Below are positions 1 to 5,608 of a stretch of 7,754 nt of DNA, in pieces. Both the position numbers and the translations under genes were made by a program. The notes under the pieces are model-generated. The model had not been told where the DNA came from. It saw only the letters and a list, made by a program, of their open reading frames with translations, and made no database searches. Origin of the DNA: VGWB01 sp964480945 (lineage in GTDB: Bacteria; Bacteroidota; Ignavibacteria; UBA10030); the NCBI GenBank assembly GCA_964480945.1, contig CAYZRX010000115.1, positions 1-7,754 of the forward strand. The letters are read 5' to 3'. Position 1 is the stretch's first letter; every line of letters begins with the position of its first letter.

Positions 1-678
1 TCCGGCATAGGTAACCGATCCCGTAACGGGAGAGACACCGGGTCCTGTCACCGTAAAGGTGGAGGAGGTGATCGCTAAAGGATCCATTGCCTCACTGAAG
101 GATGCGGTGATGATCTTGCCGACAGCTGTAACCGTCCTACCGGTTTTCTTGTTGAGAGCCGCACCGGGGACACTTTGAGCCGGGTCTTTCGAAGTCACTT
201 TGCTGAGAGGAACACCCGTTGCACCATTGGCAGGGTCTGTTGAAGTTACTGTCGGTCTGGTCGTGTCCGAGAATACACCTGTCTGAAAGCTCCATACATA
301 GTTACTTGCCAATGCATTGCCTGCGAGGTCCTTCGTCCCGCTGGTAATTGTGCCCGTGTAGGTGGTGTTGGGCGTAAGATTATTCGCCGGGACAAAGGTT
401 GCAGTGAAGCTTGGTCCGGCATAGGCGACCGTACCTGCAACGGGAGTGACGCCGGGTCCTGTCACCAGAACGGTGGACGTGGTGATCGTTGAAGGATCCA
501 TTGCCTCACTGAAGGTCGCGGTGATCATTCTACAGGAAGCCACACCTGCCGTAACCGCCGTACCGGTTTTCTTGTAGAGAGCCGCACCCGGGACATCATC
601 AGCGGCGCCGGTTGAAGTCACTTTGCCGAGAAGAACACCCGTTGCATTATTTGCAGGGTCTGTGGAAGTCACCGTCGG
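1..678 (-). repeat. DNA-level tandem repeat encoding Ig-like domains 2 and 3
   Basis: Bases 1-255 and 415-678 are clearly similar at nucleotide level over almost their whole length. Shared blocks include TCCGGCATAGG, CCGGGTCCTGTCACC, GGATCCATTGCCTCACTGAA and TACCGGTTTTCTTGT. The offset is 414 nt at the left end and 423 nt further right, explained by a 9-nt in-frame indel. Domain 1, encoded to the right, does not share this level of similarity, which indicates a recent duplication of the domain 2/3 unit. Confidence 0.85.
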
Positions 679-1203
679 CGGAGTAATATCTGGAGCTGCA
701 CCGGTGGTAAAGCCGCATGCAAAGTTGTTTGCAAGTGCATTGCCTGCCATGTCTTTGGCACCGTTTTCACCACCTTTAATCGTGTACGTATATATCGTAC
801 TGGCTGCAAGATTGCCTGCAGGCGTAAAGGTTGCAATGTTCGTGGCGCTCACATACGTGACCGTTCCTGAGACGGGGGTTCCGCTCGGTCCCGCCAAGGT
901 AAATGTGGCTGTGGTGACCGTTGACGAGTCCATCGCCTCATTAAAGGTCGCGGTGACTTTCTGGTTGAGAGGCACACCAGTGGCACCACAAGCAGGAGCA
1001 ATAACACCCGCTAACGGTGGGGTGTTGTCGCAAACACCTACAACTTGCCCTTCGTCTTCTTTGCATCCGGCCATCAGAACGACGAAGAGTATAGCGGCGG
1101 TCAGTCCAACTGAAAGCGGGACGCCGAGGAAGCCCCGAATCATTCGGGAGAAGTGCGACCATCGGCTCAAAGCAGTTGTTGGATTTGTTGTTGGAGTGTT
1201 CAT
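1..1203 (-). CDS. Ig-like (Big_5/SbsA-type) repeat lipoprotein, 3' end outside window
   Basis: The frame is open from ATG at 1203 to the left edge: 401 codons, no stop, C-terminus missing. Residues 21-47 form a lipoprotein signal peptide: a hydrophobic stretch followed by lipobox LMAGC with Cys47 as predicted lipidation site. After it come bacterial Ig-like repeats with typical motifs: (T)PPxVxxxxPAxxATGV, TFxEAMD near each domain start, and KDxAGNALA near each end. Domain 1 spans about residues 61-168, domain 2 about 173-309, and domain 3 starts about 315 and is cut by the edge. Domains 2 and 3 are far closer to each other than to domain 1 and carry an extra segment of about 30 residues before TFSEAMD. 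The start at 1203 is chosen for its purine-rich site (1208-1215). An in-frame ATG at 1263 would add 20 residues but lacks a well-spaced ribosome site, and M21 also lacks one. Such proteins are usually surface-anchored adhesion or structural proteins; the specific role is unknown. Confidence 0.88.
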   Translation of the reverse strand, partial: MNTPTTNPTTALSRWSHFSRMIRGFLGVPLSVGLTAAILFVVLMAGCKEDEGQVVGVCDNTPPLAGVIAPACGATGVPLNQKVTATFNEAMDSSTVTTATFTLAGPSGTPVSGTVTYVSATNIATFTPAGNLAASTIYTYTIKGGENGAKDMAGNALANNFACGFTTGAAPDITPPTVTSTDPANNATGVLLGKVTSTGAADDVPGAALYKKTGTAVTAGVASCRMITATFSEAMDPSTITTSTVLVTGPGVTPVAGTVAYAGPSFTATFVPANNLTPNTTYTGTITSGTKDLAGNALASNYVWSFQTGVFSDTTRPTVTSTDPANGATGVPLSKVTSKDPAQSVPGAALNKKTGRTVTAVGKIITASFSEAMDPLAITSSTFTVTGPGVSPVTGSVTYAG

Positions 1204-1207
1204 AGAT

Positions 1208-1215
1208 CCCTCTTT
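1208..1215 (-). promoter_or_regulatory. Ribosome binding site of the Ig-like lipoprotein
   Basis: On the minus strand this reads AAAGAGGG, ending 4 nt before ATG at 1203. It decides this start over the in-frame alternatives at 1263 and 1143, which have no comparable site at a suitable distance. Confidence 0.6.
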
Positions 1216-1305
1216 TAGTAGTTGACGGGTGAATAAAACTCTTTTGTGATCAAGATCGTGCATTTGCTTTTGATGGTTGTCGCCTCCTCGATGATGTTTT
1301 TGCTT

Positions 1306-1587
1306 TCACCGATGTTCCGTTCGACTTCTTCTTTTTTTCCTCAATGATTTCTGTAATCTAATGAGGTTGGCATTGGACTTTTTCAAGTGGTTGACGATCT
1401 TTTTGAACTCATCAACTTGTCGCCTGGCTTCCTCTTTGGCAATACCGTATTTCTCCTGCAGCACTCCCACAAGCTGCTCGTGCTTCCCCGCGATGGCAGC
1501 GAGCTCGTCGTTCATTACTTTCCCCCAACGGTGCACCGCTTTTCCCCTTCGTTGCTTCCACTGTCCTTCAACTCGATCCCAGTTCAT
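1306..1587 (-). CDS. CsbD family stress-response protein with basic C-terminal extension
   Basis: The product is 93 residues. The N-terminal 62 or so residues match the CsbD family signature: MNWDRVEGQWKQRRGK, a WGKVMNDELAAIAGK block, then QLVGVLQEKYGIAKEEA. CsbD proteins are small, charged, helical proteins induced by general stress in many bacteria; their biochemical function is not established. Family members are typically about 60-70 residues, so the tail here (residues 64-93, with KKSNAN and LRKKRRSRTEHR) is an unusual, strongly basic addition that could bind nucleic acid or phospholipid, which is inference. The start is well fixed by a perfect AAAGGAGG site. There are no membrane segments. 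It lies 102 nt upstream of the lipoprotein and more than 900 nt downstream of the second regulator, so it probably has its own promoter. No clear promoter could be assigned. Confidence 0.92.
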   Translation of the reverse strand: MNWDRVEGQWKQRRGKAVHRWGKVMNDELAAIAGKHEQLVGVLQEKYGIAKEEARRQVDEFKKIVNHLKKSNANLIRLQKSLRKKRRSRTEHR

Positions 1588-1594
1588 TGTGCAA

Positions 1595-1602
1595 CCTCCT
1601 TT
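1595..1602 (-). promoter_or_regulatory. Ribosome binding site of the CsbD-family gene
   Basis: The minus strand reads AAAGGAGG, a full Shine-Dalgarno core, 7 nt before the ATG at 1587. It suggests strong translation and fixes the start codon. Confidence 0.8.
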
Positions 1603-1717
1603 CCTTTCAAATGTTCATCAGTAGAGGTTCCCTTCGGTCGCTGAACGGACGAAATCCTCACCAAGCAGATGAAAAAGGATACCAATGATTGCGATGAGGC
1701 GTAATAGCCCGAAAGGA

Positions 1718-1742
1718 TGAAAAAGGAGTTAATCCTTTTTCA
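1718..1742. terminator. Perfect 10-bp AT-rich hairpin, terminator-like
   Basis: Arms TGAAAAAGGA and TCCTTTTTCA flank the loop GTTAA. The A-tract and T-tract form the stem itself rather than a tail, so termination strength is uncertain. The position, about 130 nt upstream of the CsbD start, could end transcripts arriving from the right. The left arm lies inside the second copy of a 12-nt direct repeat whose first copy is at 1668-1679. Confidence 0.4.
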
Positions 1743-1749
1743 AAAGATT

Positions 1750-1778
1750 CAGCCGAAGGCTGATGAGCCTATGGCTCA
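1750..1778. repeat. Two adjacent small hairpins
   Basis: CAGCC-GAA-GGCTG (1750-1762) is followed directly by TGAGCC-TAT-GGCTCA (1764-1778). Both have 5-6 bp perfect stems and 3-nt loops. They form the start of the palindrome cluster that continues to 1880. Confidence 0.55.
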
Positions 1779-1820
1779 GAAGTGCGCTTCGAACCGATGA
1801 GTGCCAGAGTGGCTGAGATC

Positions 1821-1843
1821 TGCCGACCCAAAGGGGTCTGGCA
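1821..1843. repeat. Hairpin with 9-bp bulged stem
   Basis: TGCC plus GACCC (1821-1829) pairs with GGGTC and GGCA (1834-1838, 1840-1843) around an AAAG loop, with one bulged T at 1839. It belongs to the same structured cluster. Confidence 0.5.
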
Positions 1844-1848
1844 AAGCT

Positions 1849-1880
1849 TCCGAAGGAATCCTCCGAAGGAGTCCTTCGGA
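1849..1880. repeat. TCCGAAGGA repeat and palindrome
   Basis: TCCGAAGGA occurs at 1849-1857 and 1862-1870, and its exact reverse complement TCCTTCGGA at 1872-1880. The last two form a perfect 9-bp inverted repeat with a single central base. Related CCTTCGGGAC and CTTCGGAC words continue to about 1924, giving a dense short-repeat patch. Confidence 0.65.
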
Positions 1881-2031
1881 CCTTCGGGACATGCCCTTGG
1901 GACTTCGGACGTGACCTTCGGGACGGAAAGGTCATCCTGCGGGTCTGCGGATCCTTGTGCGGCAGCGGGAGGTTGGGTGCTGGAAGCTTGGTCGGGAACC
2001 TATTGTCCTGTACCCGAAGTTCTTTGAATAA

Positions 2032-2103
2032 GTCCCGTTAGGGACGATATACCTTTAGAACGAAAAAAGAAACCAATGCCGCCAAGCTCCGTCAGGAGCG
2101 GCA
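2032..2103. repeat. Paired small-hairpin interspersed-type repeat
   Basis: Two hairpins of the same design lie 54 nt apart: GTCCC-GTTA-GGGAC (2032-2045) and GCTCC-GTCA-GGAGC (2086-2099). Both are preceded by AA and followed by CGATAT- or GGCATAT-like sequence. The second is extended by TGCC/GGCA pairing (2077-2080 with 2100-2103). Same loop type and flanks with different stem bases indicate a repeat family. I recall similar hairpin pairs scattered through environmental bacterial genomes, but this is memory and not a search. Confidence 0.6.
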
Positions 2104-2165
2104 TATGAATTTCTTCAACGTATCTCTGAGACACAACACTAGCAGCTTGATGAAAAACTGCAAAT

Positions 2166-2259
2166 TGTCATCCCTTCGAAAGAAGGGATCCAAAACATGG
2201 CCCAGATCTGGACCCCGCCCGCCAGACCGCGTGTCGGGCTGGCTTTCGCGGGAGTGACA
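2166..2259. repeat. 94-bp TGTCA-bounded inverted-repeat element (MITE-like)
   Basis: The left end TGTCATCCC and the right end GGGAGTGACA are near-perfect inverted copies. Inside the left end, ATCCCTTC-GAAA-GAAGGGAT (2170-2189) is a perfect 8-bp stem with a GAAA loop, and CCAGATCTGG (2202-2211) is a central palindrome. The right end contains GGCTTTCGCGGGAGTGACA. This resembles the widespread TGTCATTCCCGCGAAAG-type intergenic repeats. There is no coding capacity. Confidence 0.65.
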
Positions 2260-2423
2260 CAGTAGCGTGTCCTTCAGCAACCTGCCAGTTTCCAAGAGAA
2301 TAACCGCAAATAGCGCGTTGAATTTTCGACTGCGTTTCTCGGTTAGGAGTCAGCCATGTCGCTCGTGAGAGGGTCGGTTGGAACGGAGTGAGAATGTCTT
2401 TTCTTGAAGCAGGACGAGACGGT

Positions 2424-2454
2424 TGACTCCCTCGCGGCAACAGAGGGATTGTCA
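2424..2454. repeat. Second TGTCA-type inverted repeat
   Basis: TGACTCCCTC and GAGGGATTGTCA flank a 9-nt loop. The core stem TCCCTC/GAGGGA (2428-2433 with 2443-2448) is perfect. The ends TGAC/TGTCA and the CCC/GGG core recall the 94-bp element to its left, so the two may be relatives or the two ends of one larger composite repeat. Confidence 0.45.
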
Positions 2455-2505
2455 TGGATGAAGAGAGGATTACCGACCTGCTTGGAAAGAGAGGTTCAGC
2501 GAGAT

Positions 2506-3156
2506 CTAAGAATCGTCTTCGTGGAGAAACTTTGCTATTTGTAGACGACTGTGCAGCGCTAATTTTTCCATGACGTTATGCACATGGCTTTTCACCGTGT
2601 GGGTAGCGATGTTGAGCCGCTGAGCAATTTCCTTGTTGCTCAGGCCATCGGCAATCAACACTATGATTTCACGCTCGCGTTTCGTCATTCGCACTGCATT
2701 GGTTCTTATTCCTTTCCTCTTTTTGAGAGCAAGCTCAACAACATGAGAAAAGAGTGAATCGGTCAACGATGGCGGAAGGACTTTTACTCCTTGTGCCACT
2801 GATCGTATGGTCCTGAGAAACTCCCTTACCGTCGCGTCTTTCAGGATGAAACCCGATGCCCCTGCCGCCACAAACTCAACAATGTCTGATTGTGATGGAA
2901 CAAAACCCATCCCTATCACTTTCGCTTCAGGAAGGTTCTTCCCCACCAATTCTACAACAGACAGCTCGTTAAAATTTTTCAGACCTACGTCCAAGAGAAT
3001 TACGTGAGGTTTTGTCTGGCTTGCTTTCAGCAGAACATTATTACCGCTTCCTATGGTGGCCACAACACGCATATCCGCCTGTTCATTGAGCATAATGGTG
3101 AGTCCATCGCGCAGAACGCGATTATCTTCAATGATGAGTATTCGGTTTTTTGTCAT
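2506..3156 (-). CDS. NarL/FixJ-type response regulator with atypical receiver
   Basis: The product is 216 residues. The receiver (about 3-120) keeps the acidic pair E10/D11, the phosphoacceptor position D56 in LLDVGL, and K106 in FILKDA. It lacks the conserved Thr/Ser at the end of beta-4 (G84 in VIGMGF) and has no Pro-Gly signature after D56 (KNFNEL instead). The C-terminal LuxR-type helix-turn-helix (about 157-212) is intact: MTKREREIIVLIADGLSNKEIAQRL followed by THTVKSHVHNVMEKL. It is therefore probably a DNA-binding regulator with altered phospho-switching, or one regulated by other means. It sits 144 nt downstream of the first regulator, a gap large enough for its own promoter, and a duplicated motif there could be an operator. 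The Shine-Dalgarno site is weak (GGTAGAG). Family assignment is firm; the regulated genes are unknown. Confidence 0.93.
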   Translation of the reverse strand: MTKNRILIIEDNRVLRDGLTIMLNEQADMRVVATIGSGNNVLLKASQTKPHVILLDVGLKNFNELSVVELVGKNLPEAKVIGMGFVPSQSDIVEFVAAGASGFILKDATVREFLRTIRSVAQGVKVLPPSLTDSLFSHVVELALKKRKGIRTNAVRMTKREREIIVLIADGLSNKEIAQRLNIATHTVKSHVHNVMEKLALHSRLQIAKFLHEDDS

Positions 3157-3213
3157 AGTGACTCTACCGCATCACAAATGTGCGAATAACGCAAAAGAAA
3201 GTAAATCGGGTGA

Positions 3214-3248
3214 ACACCTGAAATGCAGGGGGAATGACACCTGATGCA
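3214..3248. promoter_or_regulatory. Tandem direct repeat, candidate operator of the second regulator
   Basis: ACACCTGAAATGCA (3214-3227) and ACACCTGATGCA (3237-3248) are direct repeats spaced 23 nt start to start, about two helical turns. They lie 58-92 nt upstream of the start at 3156, in the only sizeable gap between the two regulator genes. Placement and spacing suit cooperative binding by a dimeric regulator; the identity of the binder is inference. Confidence 0.4.
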
Positions 3249-3300
3249 AGGAGCAGGCTATGCAGACCTTACTTGGAGGGGAAGAAGCTTATTGGGGATG

Positions 3301-3957
3301 CTACTTCGCTTCGATGATGCGCTTCGCAATTGCGTAACGGGTGAGCCCCGCGACGTCATGGATTTTCAGGACATCCATGATTTTCTGGCGATGCGTTTCG
3401 ACCGTTTTGATGCCGATGAAGAGTTGCTCTGCGATCTTTTTGTTGGAGTATCCTTCGGCAATGAGTTGAAGGATTTCAATTTCGCGGGGAGTGAGCCCGG
3501 TTTGTTTTCCAGTAGACTTGCCTCCTTTCACAATCTCTCGGTAATCGGAGACAAGGTGTTTCGCGATCGACGGAGAAAGATAGGCGTTGCCTCGGTTCAC
3601 CTCCTTAATAGCGCTGATCAAATCCGAACCAGTCGTCTGCTTGAGAATGTATCCCGCAGCCCCCGCGTGAAAAACCTCGCGTACATATTCTTCGTCTTTA
3701 TACATTGAGAGGATAAGGATCTTGATTCTCGGGTTGAATTTTCGGATTTGTCGCGTGGCCTGCACTCCATTAAGAATTGGCATTGAAATGTCAAGGACAA
3801 CAACGTCCGGAAGCGTTTTCTTCACCACCAGAACAGCCTCCTGCCCATTTTCGGCTTCCCCGACGACATCGATAGACTTATCTTCCTGGAGAAGCGATCG
3901 AAAACCCTGACGCACAACGGTATGGTCGTCAGCAAGGACGACTCTGATTTTTCCCAT
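3301..3957 (-). CDS. NarL/FixJ-family response regulator, canonical
   Basis: The product is 218 residues, full length for the family. The receiver (about 4-120) has all expected residues: D10/D11 in LADDH, phosphoacceptor D56 in VVVLDISMP, S84 in ILILSMY, and K106 in GYILKQ. A LuxR-type helix-turn-helix occupies about 154-216 (LTPREIEILQLIAEGYSNKKIAEQ then GIKTVETHRQKIMDVL). It starts 12 nt after the kinase stop codon, and its AAAGAG ribosome site overlaps that stop, so the two genes are almost certainly co-transcribed and probably translationally coupled. The HisKA_3 kinase upstream is the class that normally phosphorylates NarL-type regulators, making this its likely cognate partner and the transcriptional output of the kaiBC operon. 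Its targets cannot be read from the sequence; the duplicated motif at 3214-3248 is one candidate site. Confidence 0.95.
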   Translation of the reverse strand: MGKIRVVLADDHTVVRQGFRSLLQEDKSIDVVGEAENGQEAVLVVKKTLPDVVVLDISMPILNGVQATRQIRKFNPRIKILILSMYKDEEYVREVFHAGAAGYILKQTTGSDLISAIKEVNRGNAYLSPSIAKHLVSDYREIVKGGKSTGKQTGLTPREIEILQLIAEGYSNKKIAEQLFIGIKTVETHRQKIMDVLKIHDVAGLTRYAIAKRIIEAK

Positions 3958-3969
3958 TATGTGGCTCTT

Positions 3970-5253
3970 TCAGTTTTGCGAACCGCCGCCCCCCCCCCGG
4001 GTCAATGGTAAATGAACACTCACTCTCGTTCCTTTGCCGGGCCGGGAAAGGATCATAAATCTGCCACCCAATGCGCGAGCACGCTCCCTCATCCCCAGAA
4101 GACCCAATCCTTGCCTCTTGCCGCTGGTTTCCGAAGTATCTGCTAACTCAAACCCTTTACCGTTGTCCACAATCTGCAACATGATCCCTTCCGGGGATTT
4201 TCTAATAGTCACCGTGGCGTTACGAGTTCCCGAATGCTTCAAGACATTGGTGAGGCTTTCCTGCACAATGCGATACAGTGCGGCTTTTTGTTCAATACTT
4301 GCTCTTCCGGGGGTGCCCGAGAATTTAAGATCGACCCGCATGCCTGTGTTCTCCTGAAAGTCACGGACGAAGGAGCGAAGCGCTGGAAAAAGTCCCAGAT
4401 CTTCAAGCATACTGGGATGAATTTGACGCGAAAAGAGGCGAATGAAATCCGACGCTTTTTCCACAAGATTCTGGACCGACTGGATCTTTCTTTTCACCTC
4501 CGATGGTTTTCCATTTGTTTTCAACTTTCTCAAATTCAGGCTAATGGCAGTCAGCGCTTGGCCGATTTCATCGTGGATCTCCCTGCTGATTCGTGTTCGC
4601 TCTTCTTCTTGTACGCGGAGGATTTCTCTTGAGAGTCTCTGCAGCTCGTGCCGCATGCGCTCTCCCTCCTGAAAAAGCTGCCGATAGTGTTGTTCGCTTT
4701 TTTGCAAAGCTTCTTCGGTTCGTTTTCGCTCGGTGATATCCGTGATCACCGCGCAGGAGACAGTCATGTCTTCTAATTCCAGATTGTTTATTGAGAAAAG
4801 AGCTGGGACGAGAGAGCGATCGGCCGCTCGAATGTTAAACTCTTTTCTGATCGGACCTTTTGCCGATTGGCGCAGGGTCGTTCTAAACACCTTCCTTTCG
4901 GCGGGCTTTATGATGCCTTGAATAGATAAACCGAGTAATTGTTCAGGCGGAGTCTTCGTCATTTCCGAGAATCGGCTATTGCAGTACAGAATTGTGCCAT
5001 CAGCCGTGAGTGTCAGCGCTGCTTCGTTTAATCCCTCGAGGACAACACGGTAGGAATGGTCTGCCCCTTTAAGCGTGTACAGCTGCTCGCCGCTTTTGCC
5101 GGAGACGACAAGGGCATCGATCTCCCCGGTCCGGATTGCTACCAGGGCCTCTTCAGTCTCTTCGAGACGAGACCGAAGGGATTTAATCTCCCGGTCAAGC
5201 TCTCGGTACGTTTTTCGTTTTGTTGCCAGAATAATGTCCCGGTTGTAAGTCAA
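3970..5253 (-). CDS. PAS-domain HisKA_3 (NarX/DegS-type) sensor histidine kinase
   Basis: From TTG at 5253 the product is 427 residues. In order: a charged coiled coil (about 9-45, with REIKSLRSRLEETEEALVAI and GEIDALVV); one PAS domain (about 68-175) ending in ITDITERKR; a helical linker; a HisKA_3 dimerisation domain with H227 in REIHDEIGQALTAI, where the HDxxxQ pattern also suggests phosphatase activity; and a HATPase_c domain with N-box ESLTNVLKHS, G1 DNGKGF and G2 GLGLLGM. There are no membrane segments, so it is a soluble sensor. The ATG at 5388 gives 472 residues but would overlap kaiB by 194 nt and add a stretch of low-complexity sequence without domain character. TTG 5253 overlaps kaiB by only 59 nt and fits the coiled-coil start, though it lacks a clear ribosome site. 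Position between kaiB and a NarL-type regulator suggests it reads out KaiB/KaiC state, like SasA, but it has no KaiB-like sensor domain. Confidence 0.88.
   Translation of the reverse strand: MTYNRDIILATKRKTYRELDREIKSLRSRLEETEEALVAIRTGEIDALVVSGKSGEQLYTLKGADHSYRVVLEGLNEAALTLTADGTILYCNSRFSEMTKTPPEQLLGLSIQGIIKPAERKVFRTTLRQSAKGPIRKEFNIRAADRSLVPALFSINNLELEDMTVSCAVITDITERKRTEEALQKSEQHYRQLFQEGERMRHELQRLSREILRVQEEERTRISREIHDEIGQALTAISLNLRKLKTNGKPSEVKRKIQSVQNLVEKASDFIRLFSRQIHPSMLEDLGLFPALRSFVRDFQENTGMRVDLKFSGTPGRASIEQKAALYRIVQESLTNVLKHSGTRNATVTIRKSPEGIMLQIVDNGKGFELADTSETSGKRQGLGLLGMRERARALGGRFMILSRPGKGTRVSVHLPLTRGGGGGSQN
3989..3998 (-). repeat. Ten-base poly-G tract (coding strand) at the kinase C-terminus
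   Basis: The kinase ends ...LTR, five glycines, SQN. The glycines begin in an uninterrupted run of 10 G on the coding strand, 17 nt upstream of its stop codon. Loss of one G extends the tail and moves the stop to a TAA that overlaps the ATG of the next regulator (TAATG). Gain of one G carries translation past that ATG. It is either a slippage-prone contingency tract or a homopolymer prone to sequencing error. Confidence 0.9.
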
Positions 5254-5566
5254 GCCCCAAGAGAATGCGTTCAGTATTGGACAAATCCCCGATGAATCTG
5301 CGCAGCGGCAACGGAAGCTTCTTGATGAGGGTCGGGGAAGCAATAATCTGTTCTCCCTCCCCCAGGCTTGGATTCTCGTAGATATCAATCACCTCAAGTT
5401 GATATCTTCCTTTCAGGTAGTTTTCGCAAATGCTCTTGATGTTGGCAATCGCGCGCATCGATCGAGTCGTTGTCCCCGTAACGTACAAGCGCAGAACATA
5501 TTTTTGACGCGACCGATGTGCGGTGGGTGATTGGAGCGCTGCGGCGCTCTTTGCAGGCTTCTTCAT
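5195..5566 (-). CDS. kaiB: KaiB-like clock protein
   Basis: The product is 123 residues. Residues 23-107 match the KaiB thioredoxin-like domain closely: YVLRLYVTGTTTRSMRAI, YQLEVIDIYENP, then ASPTLIKKLPLPLRRFIGDL, SNTERILLGLDL. The PTL-x3-LP-x-P-R-x-IGDLS-x-xER signature and the ending at LGLDL are diagnostic of KaiB. Compared with the cyanobacterial protein it has about 20 extra polar/basic N-terminal residues and a different short tail (QPGHYSGNKTKNVPRA) instead of the acidic end. In cyanobacteria KaiB changes fold to bind the KaiC N-terminal ring and helps recruit or displace output kinases. The ATG at 5566 is the only ATG in this frame before an upstream stop. It lies 42 nt after kaiC, and its 3' end overlaps the kinase start, so kaiC, kaiB and the kinase probably form one transcript. 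The ribosome site is weak. Confidence 0.95.
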   Translation of the reverse strand: MKKPAKSAAALQSPTAHRSRQKYVLRLYVTGTTTRSMRAIANIKSICENYLKGRYQLEVIDIYENPSLGEGEQIIASPTLIKKLPLPLRRFIGDLSNTERILLGLDLQPGHYSGNKTKNVPRA

Positions 5567-5608
5567 CGGCCATGTCCAAGTTAGGAGTTACGTTTCATCA
5601 GTGATCCC

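Larger units (their letters stand above)
1588..2505. other. 918-nt non-coding region rich in hairpins and palindromic repeats
   Basis: No convincing gene is visible here. The open frames present are short, cross repeat elements, and lack both ribosome sites and recognisable domains. The region contains a direct repeat GATGAAAAAGGA at 1668-1679 and 1716-1727, a terminator-like hairpin, several small hairpins, CCGAAGG palindromes, a paired-hairpin repeat and two TGTCA-bounded inverted repeats, listed separately. It includes the promoter region of the CsbD gene at its left end and the 3' flank of the second response regulator at its right end. Confidence 0.75.

Noticed and set aside
623..1225. 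200-codon open frame on the plus strand
   Set aside because: It lies antisense to the lipoprotein Ig-like repeats, has no domain character, and its openness follows from the Thr/Ala/Gly-rich codons opposite it.
1801..1880. tRNA-like start GTGCCAGAGTGGCTGAGA
   Set aside because: There is no anticodon arm, TTCGA T-loop or closing acceptor strand; the following bases form unrelated hairpins.
1782..2027. 81-codon plus-strand frame in the intergenic region
   Set aside because: It runs through the CCGAAGG palindromes and hairpins, which determine its sequence; no Shine-Dalgarno site or recognisable domain.
2168..2455. 95-codon minus-strand frame
   Set aside because: It starts within one inverted repeat and ends within another, a common source of spurious genes.
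2454..2573. 39-codon plus-strand frame beginning ATGGATGAAGAG
   Set aside because: It overlaps the 3' end of the second regulator antisense, and its start lies in an inverted repeat; no support as a gene.
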